From the NCBI GenBank assembly GCA_018398585.1, contig JAGTTD010000008.1, positions 26,063,172 through 26,127,171 on the forward strand: a DNA stretch of 64,000 nucleotides. The letters are read 5' to 3'. Below, in pieces: positions 1 to 10,343 of this stretch. Numbering within the stretch: the stretch's first letter is position 1; each line of letters begins with the position of its first letter. The translations under genes were made by a program, and so were the position numbers. Source of the stretch: Simmondsia chinensis (lineage: Eukaryota > Streptophyta > Magnoliopsida > Caryophyllales > Simmondsiaceae). A model generated the notes under the pieces. That model saw only the letters and a program-made list of their open reading frames with translations. It searched no databases and was not told the origin of the DNA.

Positions 1-175
1 ACCTCGTGCTTACGGAGCCACCTCGTGTTGATTCACGTGCTTCAAGCATTACCTTGTGCTTAAAAGTTCCACCTCGTGCTGATTCACCTACTTTGGTCGC
101 CACATCATGCTTAAAATGCCACCTTGTACTTAAAGTGCCACCTCGTGCTTATTTATCAAAACTAGTATTATTTCT
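1..175. repeat. Degenerate short tandem repeat (ACCTCGTGCTTA-like)
   Basis: The motif (g)ccacctcgtgctta/gattcac recurs at least six times with substitutions and variable spacing of roughly 25-50 bases. It lies just past the C-terminal end of the integrase relic to its right, so it may belong to the 3' non-coding part of that minus-strand gypsy element. The left side is cut by the window edge. It has open frames, but no recognisable protein. Confidence 0.5.
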
Positions 176-231
176 CTATGTTTTGTTACCTAATCTCTAG
201 GTATTTACAATTTATAATTTGCACTTGCTTG

Positions 232-1080
232 TTATAGGCATTCTCTTATCAGCTGATGGATGCTATGAAGGTAAGTGATAAAGTCTTCCATTTTCCCATG
301 TGGGCAAGTAAGGTTTGGTATTGGAACCAAGTCCAATGACATCTGAGGGACATAGCCATAGAAAACAACAAATGGTGGAAACTTGATGCTTGGATTCATG
401 GAGTGGTTATATGCAAATACTACATGATACAACTTCTAGGCCCACCCCTTTTGTTCTAAGTTACTAAGCATCTCAAAATATTTCCCAAGGTCCTAATCGT
501 TACCTCCATTTTATCCACCTGACTGTGGATGATGAATAGTGCTAAAGTCTAATGAAGTATTCACCATCTTCTACAAACTTCTCCAAAAGCGATGTACGAA
601 TTGGACAACCCTATTAGATATGATGCTGGTTGGTGGCCCACATAGTCAGTAAACCGCACAAAAGAACAACTGTGCAATCTTGACAACATTTATGGCCTTC
701 CCACATGCTATGAAATGCACCACATTAGTGAACTTGTCTACAACCACAAAGATTGAGTCAGCTGCCCATTGGGTTCTCAGTAACGCATTCGTTAACAAAT
801 CAATTGAACCCTTTTCTCATGCATGGCCAATGGTATGTACTCACAACCATCTCATAGGTCTTATCTTGGCCCATGTGCCCCTTATTATGCTTCTCTTAGA
901 TGGTCTTTAGCCTTAGGTTGGATGTCCGAATTGATTCCCCTTGAAGAGGAATCTTAATGAATCAAATAGCTTATAGCTATGCCTTGATCTGCTTCATACC
1001 AAATCTCATTGAAGTTAGGATCATCTTTGTATTGTTTTGCTAGGGCTTCATATTTTCACCTTTCCATCGATTACGATCAT
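232..1080 (-). pseudogene. Ty3/gypsy integrase (broken)
   Basis: Minus-strand translation in several frames gives the integrase zinc-binding region (HMGQDKTYEMV.STYHWP) near 900-820. The catalytic core remnants follow near 760-480, and the C-terminal core ends with AYNHSMNPSIKFPPFVVFYG at 420-345. The last block matches the family pattern in which a tyrosine-asparagine-histidine-serine stretch precedes S..SPFEVVYG. At least ten in-frame stops or shifts separate the blocks, so no integrase could be made. It sits in the usual pol position after RNase H on the same strand. Confidence 0.75.
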
Positions 1081-1109
1081 CCACATCCTGCTCAAGGCAT
1101 CTACCACCT

Positions 1110-2200
1110 TGTTCATTGCTCCCAATTTATAACAACGGAAGAAAGGAAAGAGATGAATGTCGTGCCCACTTTAGTTTACTCCCATTAAGCTTCTTGCTAA
1201 AGTATGTAATTGGCCTACCCTCCAGGCTAAGGACAACGCCAATTCCCACTTTAGACGCATTGGTATGTAGCTCAAATGTCTTTTGGAAGTCCTATAAGGC
1301 AAGGACTGGAGCTTTAGATAATCTTAGCTCAAATGTCTTTTGGAAGTCTGGTAAGGCAAGAACTGGAGCTTTAGATAACCTTCACTTGATCTCCGCAAAT
1401 GCTATAGAAACCTTAGGTATCCAGCTGAAACTCACGCCTTTCTTACACTCTATGATCAGTGCCATGACGGTGCTGAAATTTGAGATAAACCTCCTGTAAA
1501 ATAAAGATAGGCCTTGGAAACTACGAATTTCTGTCAAAGTATTTGGCAAAAGCCAGCTTGGATAGCTTCCACTTTAGTTTCATTAGTTGCTATACCTTTC
1601 TCGGTATCAAAACCCTGAGAAAGGTTACCTAATCGGTCATAAAGGACCACTTATTTAGGGCTGCAAATGGACAATGCTGCCTAAGGGTCCCTGATACCAT
1701 CCTAAAGTGCTTTAAATGCTCCTCCTTGTTACGATTATAAATTAGGATGCCATCAAAGTAAGCCACCACAAATTTCCCAATGTAAGAGCATGACACCCTA
1801 TTCATGAACCACATGAAAGTACTAGTCGCATTGGATAGTCAGGATGGCATAAGTAACCGCTTATATGGCCCCACTTGAGTCTTGAATGTTGTCTTCCATT
1901 CGTCTCTAGGCGTAATACAAATATGATGGTACCACTCTTAAAATCCAACTTGCTGAACACCTTGGCAGTACTCAACTAATCTAACAAGTCATCTAATCTT
2001 AATATAGCGAATTGATAACAAACAGTGATTTATAGCATGGTGTCCTCACACATCCGTTGAGTCCCATCCTTCGTAGGTGTCAACAGTGTCGATATTGCAT
2101 AGAGACTCAAACTCTCTAGGATAAAACCTCGGGTGAGTAGCTCTTCCTCCCATCGCCTAAGCTCCTTATGCTCAGCTAGACTCATTTAGTAACACGACCT
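1110..2200 (-). pseudogene. Ty3/gypsy reverse transcriptase and RNase H (broken)
   Basis: The segment 1814-1629 encodes MNRVSCSYIGKFVVAYFDGI followed by LIYNRNKEEHLKHFRMV, which is the RT palm region. The family active site is F/Y-x-D-D. Here the second aspartate is glycine (codons at 1760-1749 read YFDG), so catalysis would be lost even without the stops. Upstream on the minus strand (about 1900-1815) the [20 protein letters not shown] block is visible. RNase H lies at about 1620-1110 and contains a 57-bp in-frame duplication. Confidence 0.75.
1269..1382. repeat. Two-copy 57-bp tandem duplication in gypsy RNase H
   Basis: Units 1269-1325 and 1326-1382 each start agctcaaatgtcttttgg and end gctttagataa-ctt, with about five mismatches. 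The length is a multiple of three, so the duplication was frame-neutral in the original pol. The mismatches indicate that it is old. Confidence 0.85.
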
Positions 2201-2209
2201 ATTGATTAA

Positions 2210-2640
2210 GTGAGGCACCTAGCATCAAATAATTTTGGTGTTGTATATCCCTCAATGGTAGTAAGGTATTTGGTCGCTCCTCTAGAAAGATATCATCAAA
2301 CTCTTCCAAAAGTGCCTTTAATTCAGACATCATTTCTCTTTGGTTTGCCTGACACTCTTTTCCCACCAAAACTTACACAACCTTGGTCTCGCAAACATCC
2401 TTGGAAATCATCACTCTAGCGTGTAATACAGAATTCCCGGCTAGTGTTAGGTGATGTTCCCCATGCCTTTTCGGTAATAACACAATCTTTGTTCCCCCAA
2501 ATACGAAGTTATAAGTATTTCATCACTCATCATGGGTGGCACCTCTATCAAACTGCCATCGACATCCCAAGCAACAAGTGGCATGCATCCATGTTCACAA
2601 CATCAAAGCAAACCCTGTCCCCATATTTTTTCCCCAATTG
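2210..2640 (-). pseudogene. Ty3/gypsy protease-RT linker (broken)
   Basis: Minus-strand reading near 2600-2450 gives ATCCLGCRWQFDRGATHDE and then NTYNFVFGGTKIVLLPKR. This resembles the conserved 'PWQYDR..THDGR.N.Y.F..DG.KI.L.P' stretch between protease and RT in plant chromoviruses. Several stops interrupt it. It lies directly before the family B LTR, so the gag and 5' LTR of this gypsy element are missing or displaced. Confidence 0.6.
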
Positions 2641-2895
2641 AGAAGTGTTGGAAATAATGTCAAGGTAAAACCCAATTATGTAAATGATTTTATTAATGAA
2701 TAAAATTCATTTGTTGTCATTTACATGATTATGAGTTTATTATGCTTGTGGTATTTTCTCTTAAGCAATGTACCATGAGATGGACGCTGTCCTTAAATAA
2801 CATATGAACATTTGTTTTTAGTGGATAATGGGATTATGCCAGAGATACACTAAGAATATATTGAAATGTTATTTATTTAATTATTAATCATGGTT

Positions 2896-3393
2896 AAGGA
2901 CAAGTTTGGACTTCTTGTCTATTAAGGCTATAATATAACATTTAGATAACTTGTCGTGGTTATGTGGATAGTGATCCAGAATATTATGTTGGTATTTACA
3001 ATTAGTTTGGTACACTGAATTGGACAGCATGTATTACTTGTATCCAGACTACTATTAGAAGTGCGTAATTCAATTGGATACTGATTAGACAATAACTCTA
3101 AATCCTAAAAATACTTTGGACTTGTGCATGAAATGTCAATTATCTTGATGTGCTTGGGCAACTTGTCTGATAAAACTATAACATGATACCTTAGATGGCT
3201 TGTCTAAGTCATATGGATAGGGATCCAGAAGTGTCATGTTAGTGTTCATCAATAAGATTCAAACAATGAGCTGCACCAAGTGAGTTACTCGTATCTAGAT
3301 GATGACTCTAAATTCTGAGGGTATTCTGGACCTGTGCATGGAGTATTAGCTATCTTGGTGTACTTAAAAGTAAGGTCTCTAAATGTGACTGAA
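2896..3393. repeat. 249-bp tandem duplication in the left LTR
   Basis: The string (g)gatccaga recurs at 2973 and 3222 within otherwise alignable sequence. Both copies run from 'ttgtct..taa..ctataa.ata' to 'tgtgcatg.a.t.t.a.ctatcttg.tg'. The right LTR has only one copy (around 10590-10840), so the duplication arose in this LTR after the element inserted. Confidence 0.7.
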
Positions 3394-4289
3394 ATCTTAC
3401 GTACATTAGGAGGCGGCATGAAATATGACATGGATCAAATATTCAATAGGGAATCTATGGTCTCTTACGAGATAAAAATGTCTCCTTAGTTGATTCACAA
3501 GTGTTTGGATTAATTTGGAAACTTTGGCCAAAGTATTCCTACTGTTTGACATTTGGAGTTTATACTATGAATTTATTCATGTATAAATAAATAATTCGGA
3601 GAAGGGCAAGTCGGGAACTAATGGAAAAGCTATGAGAAAAATAATTATAGTAATTGTAATTATTTTTCTCATGGATATATAATAAAGGGGTTGTTGTTAT
3701 CAAAATAGTCTAAATGGGAATTATCGAATAAATAATTTAATTCTAACCAATAGGATTTATTTAGTAGAATTAAGTCATGCTAAATGGTAATCAAATACTA
3801 TCATAAGATGGTAATTAATTTGACCCATTTGGAGCTAGAGTTAAATTGTCCCCGAGGTCTTTGCGCAGGCCTCTAATTTTACATCATTAGAAAAATGTTG
3901 AAAGAATTCAGGAAATAAATTAGTTATTCATGTGATGAGTAAATTTAAATTTTCTAATCAGTTTTCATTAGATGAATAAAATTAAAATTTTAAAATAAAA
4001 TTCATAAGATGAATTTTTACATGTGGAAAAAAAAGAAAAACAGCGCGTTTTATAGGCTCAGCCAATCACAATGCGACACGTGTCGCGCCATGAGAGGAGG
4101 AGAGACGCAATCTGTGCCTCTCGTTTTGGATGAACCAGCGTGCAGCATGGTGAATGGGGGTGTGCCATGTGGCACAAATGTGTTGGCTGAACGAATTTTT
4201 TTTCCCTGGGATTCAACGAGGTCGTTTCGTTGTTTTTTTAGGTGTACCACATCAAAGTTTTTTTAGGTTTTTCCAGTCCAATGGTCTAC

Positions 4290-4298
4290 TATAAATAA
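4290..4298 (+). promoter_or_regulatory. LTR TATA box (family B left LTR)
   Basis: tataaataa follows 'gtccaatggtctac'. The same context (tccaa...ctactataaatag) recurs in the partner LTR at 11819-11827, in the solo LTR at 41813-41821 and, on the minus strand, at 52061-52067. Conservation of position across copies supports a promoter role. Confidence 0.7.
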
Positions 4299-4371
4299 GG
4301 GTCTTGGAATTAAGGTTTGACATCAATTAATTTTTATAATTTTTTGAGAGTGTTGACTTTTAGAGGACTAA

Positions 4372-5403
4372 GGCTCCATTTGTTTCGAGAGAAGTATTCT
4401 TCCCCTGGAAAATGAGAATCCTCTTGAAGTATTCTGCAGTTAATTTCAACGGAAAACATGTTCTAACTTAATGATATTCATTGTTTATTTTATAGGAAAC
4501 GCCTTCTACTAATTGTCTTGTACTTAGTCATAGGACAACGTAAATAGTAATATAGTATATTTAAAATTATCTAGCAAAATTATTACTAAGGTATCAGGAG
4601 TTTTAAGCATTTATTACCAACGCTAATATTTTAATATATACAATGAGGTAGTCTGATGTTTAAATATTTTATCATCAAGTAATGTATGTTGAAATTTGAT
4701 GAATTTTTGTAAGAATCTGGTCAATTTCATACAAAAATGCTACTCTATATAATTATGATAATGTTTACAACTTATGTCAATGTTTTAGCAAAAATGTAGC
4801 AAATTACGATAAAATATTGATCGAATATTGATGTAAACTACCTAGATATGGCCAAAACCATACATCATGTTAGCATTTTTTTTCAAAAACGTTCAAATTC
4901 TAATGAAGATAATGATATATATACTCCATTTTAGCATTTTCTAATGAAAATCTATAGAATTTCAATAGAAAAGCACCTGATGGTAAATTTTTAAAACTTC
5001 AGAATACCCAAGTAATAAAATGTTTAAAATCAAGGTAACCCATTATATATATTGAAATGTTAGAATATCGAGGTGATAAATTGATACATATAATTTACTC
5101 TAAGATTAAGAGCTGATTGATCATTTTTAGTCCAATTATTGTCCCATGTTACTACCTCTAGTAATCGAAGATCCTGTCTTATTTATTTTGGTCCAATCTA
5201 TATGCAGAATCTGCACCTTCGAAATTTTTTGGGCCATTCGGAGTGATGACTTCCCTCCTTTGAAAAAAGAAGTCATTTTCCCTCATTTGAGGGAAAAGCT
5301 TTTCCTTAGGAAAAGTTTGCCCATAAAAAAACACATCGCCAAATAAAGGAAAGAGAGAAAACTAGCTCCAGGAATGTGTTTTTCCCTTGAAACAAACGAA
5401 GCA
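4372..5403. mobile_element. PIF/Harbinger-like non-autonomous DNA element (1032 bp)
   Basis: The left end reads GGCTCCATTTGTTTC and the right end, inverted, TGCTTCGTTTGTTTC. These are imperfect terminal inverted repeats of about 15 bp. TAA flanks both ends (4369-4371 and 5404-5406). The partner LTR at about 11897-11907 has the uninterrupted site with a single TAA, which confirms the boundaries. TWA-type 3-bp duplications and G-rich ends containing TGTTT are typical of PIF/Harbinger and Tourist elements. The AT-rich interior encodes no transposase, so mobility would have depended on a transposase supplied in trans. Confidence 0.8.
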
Positions 5404-5766
5404 TAAAAGGGGAGAAATTTTCATTGAAACTTTTCCTCTAGTTCAATATTTTTAGGAGCCCACACTCCTAGTGTTCAAAGGAGATTGGGTAGAAGGTCTC
5501 ATTGTCTTGGTGATTTCTTGGAGCGACACTGTGGTCTACATCTAAGTATTTTTCTTTCTTTTTCCTTTTCATTTTCACTTTTCTATTTATTTATAATGTT
5601 TATTATGCTACTTATTATTTATGTCATTATTATGAATGTATTAGAGTAGAAGCCCGTAGATTTAAAATTATAAATTTTAAATATGTAGATTTAGAATTAG
5701 AATTTTAAATCGATCCGTTGCATTATTACATTAACTTGGGGAATATTTTTGAAATACATCCCAACA

Positions 5767-6620
5767 ATTGCTAGTCAAACTAGTGTCTGGTTGAATTCAT
5801 AATACATATAACAGTCATATTAAATTGAAATAAATAGATTTGCAAATAAATAAAATAGAGATTTTATTAAAAGAAAGGGAAAAGTTGAATCAGTTATTAA
5901 ATGAAGTTTAATAGCGCTTGAACTTTATTAAATGAAGTTTAATAAAGTTGAAAACGGGGGTGAAAAGATTTTTTTTTGCGATTATAATTGGTCGTACAAT
6001 TTTAATTGAAACTACGATTGAATTAAAAGGTTATTTCATATCCGTGAAAGAATGACTTTCAAAAATTATATTTAAGATATGTATTATGTGATTTTACTTA
6101 TTTTATGAGATTGATAAATCAGATAAGATTATTTACCTAATGAGATTTGAATCAATATTTTTTTGAAAAAAAATTAAAATCAAATTTTTTCTGACACTAA
6201 CGTTAGCAAGCAATGGTGTCAGCGCTGACTTTGTTTTAAAAAACAATTTTTTTTTTGGACGTGTAGATGTCAGTGCTAACATATTATACTAATAATAAAT
6301 CTTATTTAATTTATGTGATTCTAATATATATTATATAATAATCGACCTGAAAATGCACTTTAAATAAAAAAAAAACTGCTAGTTTATAAAACTCAAGTGG
6401 CAGTATTTTCAGATAGGTCTAATAGTATTAGAATTCAATAGTTGAATTATTTTGAAAAAAAAATATTTTATATAACGTCTAATAAGATTATATTTAAAAA
6501 AAGGTACGATAATTAAAACAACTTAATGCGATTAGGAATCATTTAATTATTAATATTATTCAGAATATAATTTTGGTAATGATTATATGAGGTAATCAAG
6601 ACTAAATGAAAGATCCTCCA
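5767..6620 (+). other. Family B leader, non-coding AT-rich stretch
   Basis: No gene is visible in this AT-rich untranslated leader between the left LTR and the 480-bp duplicated block. It contains several A or T homopolymers. A short local repeat, aaatgaagtttaataa, occurs at about 5899-5914 and 5930-5945. No clear primer-binding site is seen. Confidence 0.5.
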
Positions 6621-7575
6621 TTCAAAACATCAAGTGGGAGTGTGGTTCAGGGGTTGAGTCCTCACGTCTTCCTTTGCCAGTCTGACATTATATTGGATAA
6701 GCGTTACTTCCTGAGGAGGGTGTTCTATATGCTGTGTACAGGGTTAGACTTCTTCGAGATGGATTGAGGTATAGGAAAGCATGTGCGGCCACGCTGTAAT
6801 GGAATATCTTGTGGGCTTGTTCCAAAGTCTAGGTAATGGTACACACTTGGTTAGGATAGTATGTTGGACTCCTATGGAGCGCTGTGATATAATCTTAGAG
6901 GCCAAGACAAAATGATCAGTTAATTATGTTTAGGAAACATGTTAATTGAGAATAGTTCCCACCGTTTTGATGACTTCATATGGCTCCGCCACTGGAGAGT
7001 AGCGGGTAGATTAGTTAGGTCATCATTGCATACATCAGAGAATGGATAGGTCGATTTCATGCTCTGTTTTGTCTACTAAAGCAATTAGAAATTTCACTAA
7101 CTCAAAATATCAAGTGGGAGAGAATTTTTATGAATTTCACAACCCCCATTACCGGTTTAACGGTATAGTAGATGGACGCTACTCCCTAAGGAGAGCATTC
7201 ATTTGCGGTGTACAAGGTTAGACCTTTTAGAGATAAACTAAAGTGTAGGAAAACCGGTGCGACCACGTTGCCGTGGAGTACTCTGTGGATGTGGATGTCT
7301 ATGTAGCGGTATACACTTGACTAAGGTACTATGTTAGCCTCCCCAAGGAGCTCTGTCGTATGACCTTAGTGGCTAAGGGTAAAGTTGTGTGTTAATTTTA
7401 TTTCGTAAGAGTTTACAAGAAAACCAAATTAATCGGGAAAATTTCTCACGTTATTGATATCTCGATGTGGCCCCACAGCCAAGGAGTATTGGGTAGTTTG
7501 GTTGGGACACCACAGCATACATCTTAGTATGGGATTGTGAACTCCCGTGATTGTTTGCTAAAATAAAGGAATATT
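6621..7575 (+). repeat. 480-bp two-copy tandem duplication in the family B leader
   Basis: Copy 1 (about 6621-7100) and copy 2 (about 7101-7575) share an ordered series of motifs. These are caagtgggag (6631 and 7111, exactly 480 apart), gctactcc/gttacttcctgaggag, gtgtacarggttagac, gcggccacg/gcgaccacg, gtacacttg, 'gatatctcgatgtggcccc/gacttcatatggctccg', and 'agtagcgggtaga/agtattgggtag'. The copies differ at many positions, so the duplication predates much of the decay. The shared caagtgggag resembles the polypurine tract of this copia family. Confidence 0.8.
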
Positions 7576-10327
7576 TTTACTTATATTATATGACTTGTTT
7601 ACGGTTTTATTTTTCAGACTACTTGTTTTTAAATTTTATAATGCATTGTAATCAATATTGTTGTCCTCTTAAGCTCACTAGAAAGTATGTTTATATGTTC
7701 TGTACATAAGGAGAATTAAAGATGCTCGTTTGTTCTCTAGTTTACTACTAAAAGATCTACTAGGTTGAAGGAACAATTTTGAATAGTGGCCTAGGCTAAT
7801 GAGTTAGTTTGGTGCTAGATTTGAACATTAGTATCGAATGTATTCTAGCATGAGATACTCAAAAAATCGACTGTAGTAGAGATGCCCAAATTTTGAGAAA
7901 AATGTTTGATGGGCTGCTAGTAGTAGGAGAACACCTTATAAGAAACATTATTGACACTAGAGTGTGTTAAGGATTTTCTATCAAAGAGCATGTCACAGAG
8001 ATGATAGCTCCTTTAATTGAACTAGAATTCTTGACGCAGATATTGATAGCCAATCTCAACAGAATACTATCTTAATTTGCTCATCAAGGCCCTTCAATTA
8101 GTTCAATTTGCATTGATTAATGGTGATTACTTGTTGTCTGAACTGATGAAGGTACAAAGAATGAAAAAAAAGTGTCATGCGTACTAAGAGAAGAGTGTAC
8201 TTAATAGGACCAATCATCTCAAGGAACTAGGAACTTCTAATGGGTAAATTAAAACAAAGAGGGGACTGGTCATTAAAAATTTAGAAGGCATTTCCTAGAA
8301 ACTCATCTATTCTTATTGCCAAGGTTTGAAAGCCATCAAAACAAGATATTCGATATCTTGTTGGCCATAATCGAGATTAGTTAGTAGTCTACTAGTGTCC
8401 TGAGGGAGTCTGATCAACCAATCGAATTTATAAGGAGTTATGGAGTTTTAAGTAAGCCAATAAGCTCATAGATGGCAAGTTTTATCCATCACCTGAAGGT
8501 GGTACAAGAGTTTCAGTTTTTGCACTAGGAATTAGTGGTTTAAGTTTTTGGAACATAGTTCTGATTTCAATGAACTATCTTCATATACCAGTCTTGTAGA
8601 AATTTGATTTCTATTTTTGATTTTGTTTATTAAATCACTTTTAGTCACTTTTAAAATAAACTGAATTTTATACAAATAAAATGTTTATTTAAAAGGTATA
8701 CAGGTAGATGATTTTCTAAGTCAAAACTTTGTCAGCGGCAATCCTATGTCTAACACAAGCTAGGTTGCATTACCATGAAAAGAAGACTTTCTTGAGGTAG
8801 ATATACCTCTTAATGGAACTTGAGCCTAGGTCACATTAGTCTAATATGACTTAAAGGCTAGTTTGAGGTGGTCATTAAGATATCTTGATTCAAAATGATG
8901 ACCGGTCTACTAATCATGTTTGAATGAATGGTGATTTAAAGAGTCTTTAAGAATAAAGGCAATATAACCTCTAAGCTACTTGAACTTGTTTACAAAATGT
9001 TTGTGAACATATAATTGTTCGAGCACGAGGAAGCTATAAGTATTTCATGAAGTTTTTTAGTTGATGACTCAAGTCACTTATATTAGATCAAGTTGGTGGA
9101 TTTTATGAGATCCCTTAATTTTTTTCCTTAGTACAAAGTGTTGTAGAAAAAAATCAATAATGTGTTTTTGAATATGGTAAAATTCATATGATGAATCAAT
9201 CTTACATAACGAAAGGTTTGTTAGGTAGGAAGTTTAATAAATGGATAATGGTATGCTTGTGTTGGAGAATTTGACAGTATGAGATATTGTGTCTTAACAA
9301 CATGATACAACTTTGTTTTGGTTGATGGATTTGATGTGTACTAAAGCTAAGCTTAAATTGCATTAAAACATAAGGGAGCGTCAGTATAGTGTGAGGATAG
9401 TCAGGGCACCGAATAGATTCATTTAATCAGCCATAATGGTTGAGCATGATAATGAATATGATCCTATAGACTGCAATGTAGCTCTTAAGGATAGAGATGC
9501 AGACCAATGCGTCATAGCAATGAGAGCTAAATTGGAGTAAATGTATTCTAACAAAGTCTGAGAACTTTTAGAGGCGTCGAAAGACATTAAATTTATTAGA
9601 TTGGATCTAAATGGATCTACAAGAGATTAAGAGGAGTGGATGAGAAGGTAGAGACCTTCAAGGCAATGATTGATGGCAATGGGTTACACCTTAAAAGAAA
9701 GGAGTCATCTATGACGAGACCTTCTGGCAAATTTCTATGCTTAAGTCCATAAGGAGACTTATATCCACCGCATCTCATTAACATGAGATATGACAAATAA
9801 AAGTCAAGAAAATGCTTTCTGAATTGTCATGTTGAGAGACATATGCATATAATACAACTAGACAAGTCTATTGTCAAATATCAGGAGCATATAGTATGCA
9901 AACTGAGGAAGTCCATTTATGGACTTAAATTATCATCTAGGTCATTGAATAGTAGATTCGTGACGTTCATCAAATCCTATGGGTTTGAACAAATGGTTAA
10001 TGAACCATAGGTATGCAAGTAACATAATAAGAAAGTAGCGACTTTCTAAGTGATGTATTTGGATTGCATTCTACTCATTAAGATCAAATTGAAAGACCTA
10101 GGAAAAATCAACTGTGTTCCTAGGTTAAGCTTTTTGCAAGATTATGAGGAAGGTTGTTGGTTTGTCATAGGTTGTAAAGTAAACTTGCTGACTTCGAAGG
10201 TTTCATATAGTTCCAAAACTTGTGAGCAAAAGGATGAGACAGCGAAACAACAATATTGAAATTGTTATAGTCAGTAAGTTGACAAGTCCCTAGGGGATAG
10301 TTATGCAATGCAGGACTAATTGGATTT
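7576..10327 (+). pseudogene. Family B copia gag-pol (heavily decayed)
   Basis: Blocks recognisable in shifting frames keep copia order. A gag-like segment lies near 8090-8330. An integrase-core-like segment (GEEAISIS..FLVDDSS, compare the copia 'YKYFITFIDDYSRY') is near 9020-9080. A pre-RT segment (IDCNVALKDRDADQCVIAMR) is at about 9465-9545. RT remnants (MYSNKV, ELLEASKDIKFI) follow, then LKDLGKIN near 10092, an RT thumb-like motif, at 10050-10260. Stops are so frequent that no polyprotein could form. The same RT wording appears better preserved in the minus-strand copy at 53.3-53.8 kb. Confidence 0.65.
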
Positions 10328-10343
10328 AGGACAAGTAGGAGAA
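10328..10343 (+). other. Polypurine tract of family B copy 1
   Basis: aggacaagtaggagaa lies immediately before the TGTTGGAA start of the right LTR. The minus-strand copy shows the equivalent ggacaagtggaagat directly before its TGTTAGG. This is the plus-strand priming site for reverse transcription and it fixes the orientation of the element. Confidence 0.8.

Larger units (their letters stand above)
200..2645 (-). mobile_element. Ty3/gypsy (chromovirus-like) retrotransposon remnant, pol only
   Basis: Read on the minus strand this is, in order, the protease-RT linker (about 2640-2210), reverse transcriptase (2200-1629), RNase H (about 1620-1110) and integrase (about 1080-232). Many stops and frameshifts break it. 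The RT wording (FVVAYFDxILIYN, then EEHLKHFRMV) is that of plant chromoviruses. No LTR, primer site or gag is visible. The right end abuts the family B LTR at 2646, and the left end runs into a short tandem repeat. Chromovirus is a likely assignment, but I see no convincing chromodomain. Confidence 0.8.
2646..5766 (+). repeat. Left (5') LTR of family B copy 1, with insertion and duplication
   Basis: It starts TGTTGGAA and ends CATCCCAACA. Without the 1032-bp insertion at 4372-5403 it is about 2.09 kb, against 1.95 kb for its partner. A TATA box (tataaataa, 4290-4298) lies about 70 bases before the segment ggagaaattttcattgaaac, which both LTRs share near R/U5. Part of the excess length comes from a 249-bp internal duplication at about 2896-3393. 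I see no clear tRNA-iMet primer site after it: attgctagtcaaactag follows instead of TGGTATCAGAGC. Confidence 0.8.

Noticed and set aside
680..1499. Plus-strand open frames of 76 and 127 codons
   Set aside because: They are opposite-strand shadows of the minus-strand gypsy integrase and RNase H.
4009..4266. Open frames in the family B LTRs (also 11506-11855)
   Set aside because: They lie in LTR U3 just before the TATA box, differ in frame between the two LTRs and have no domain.
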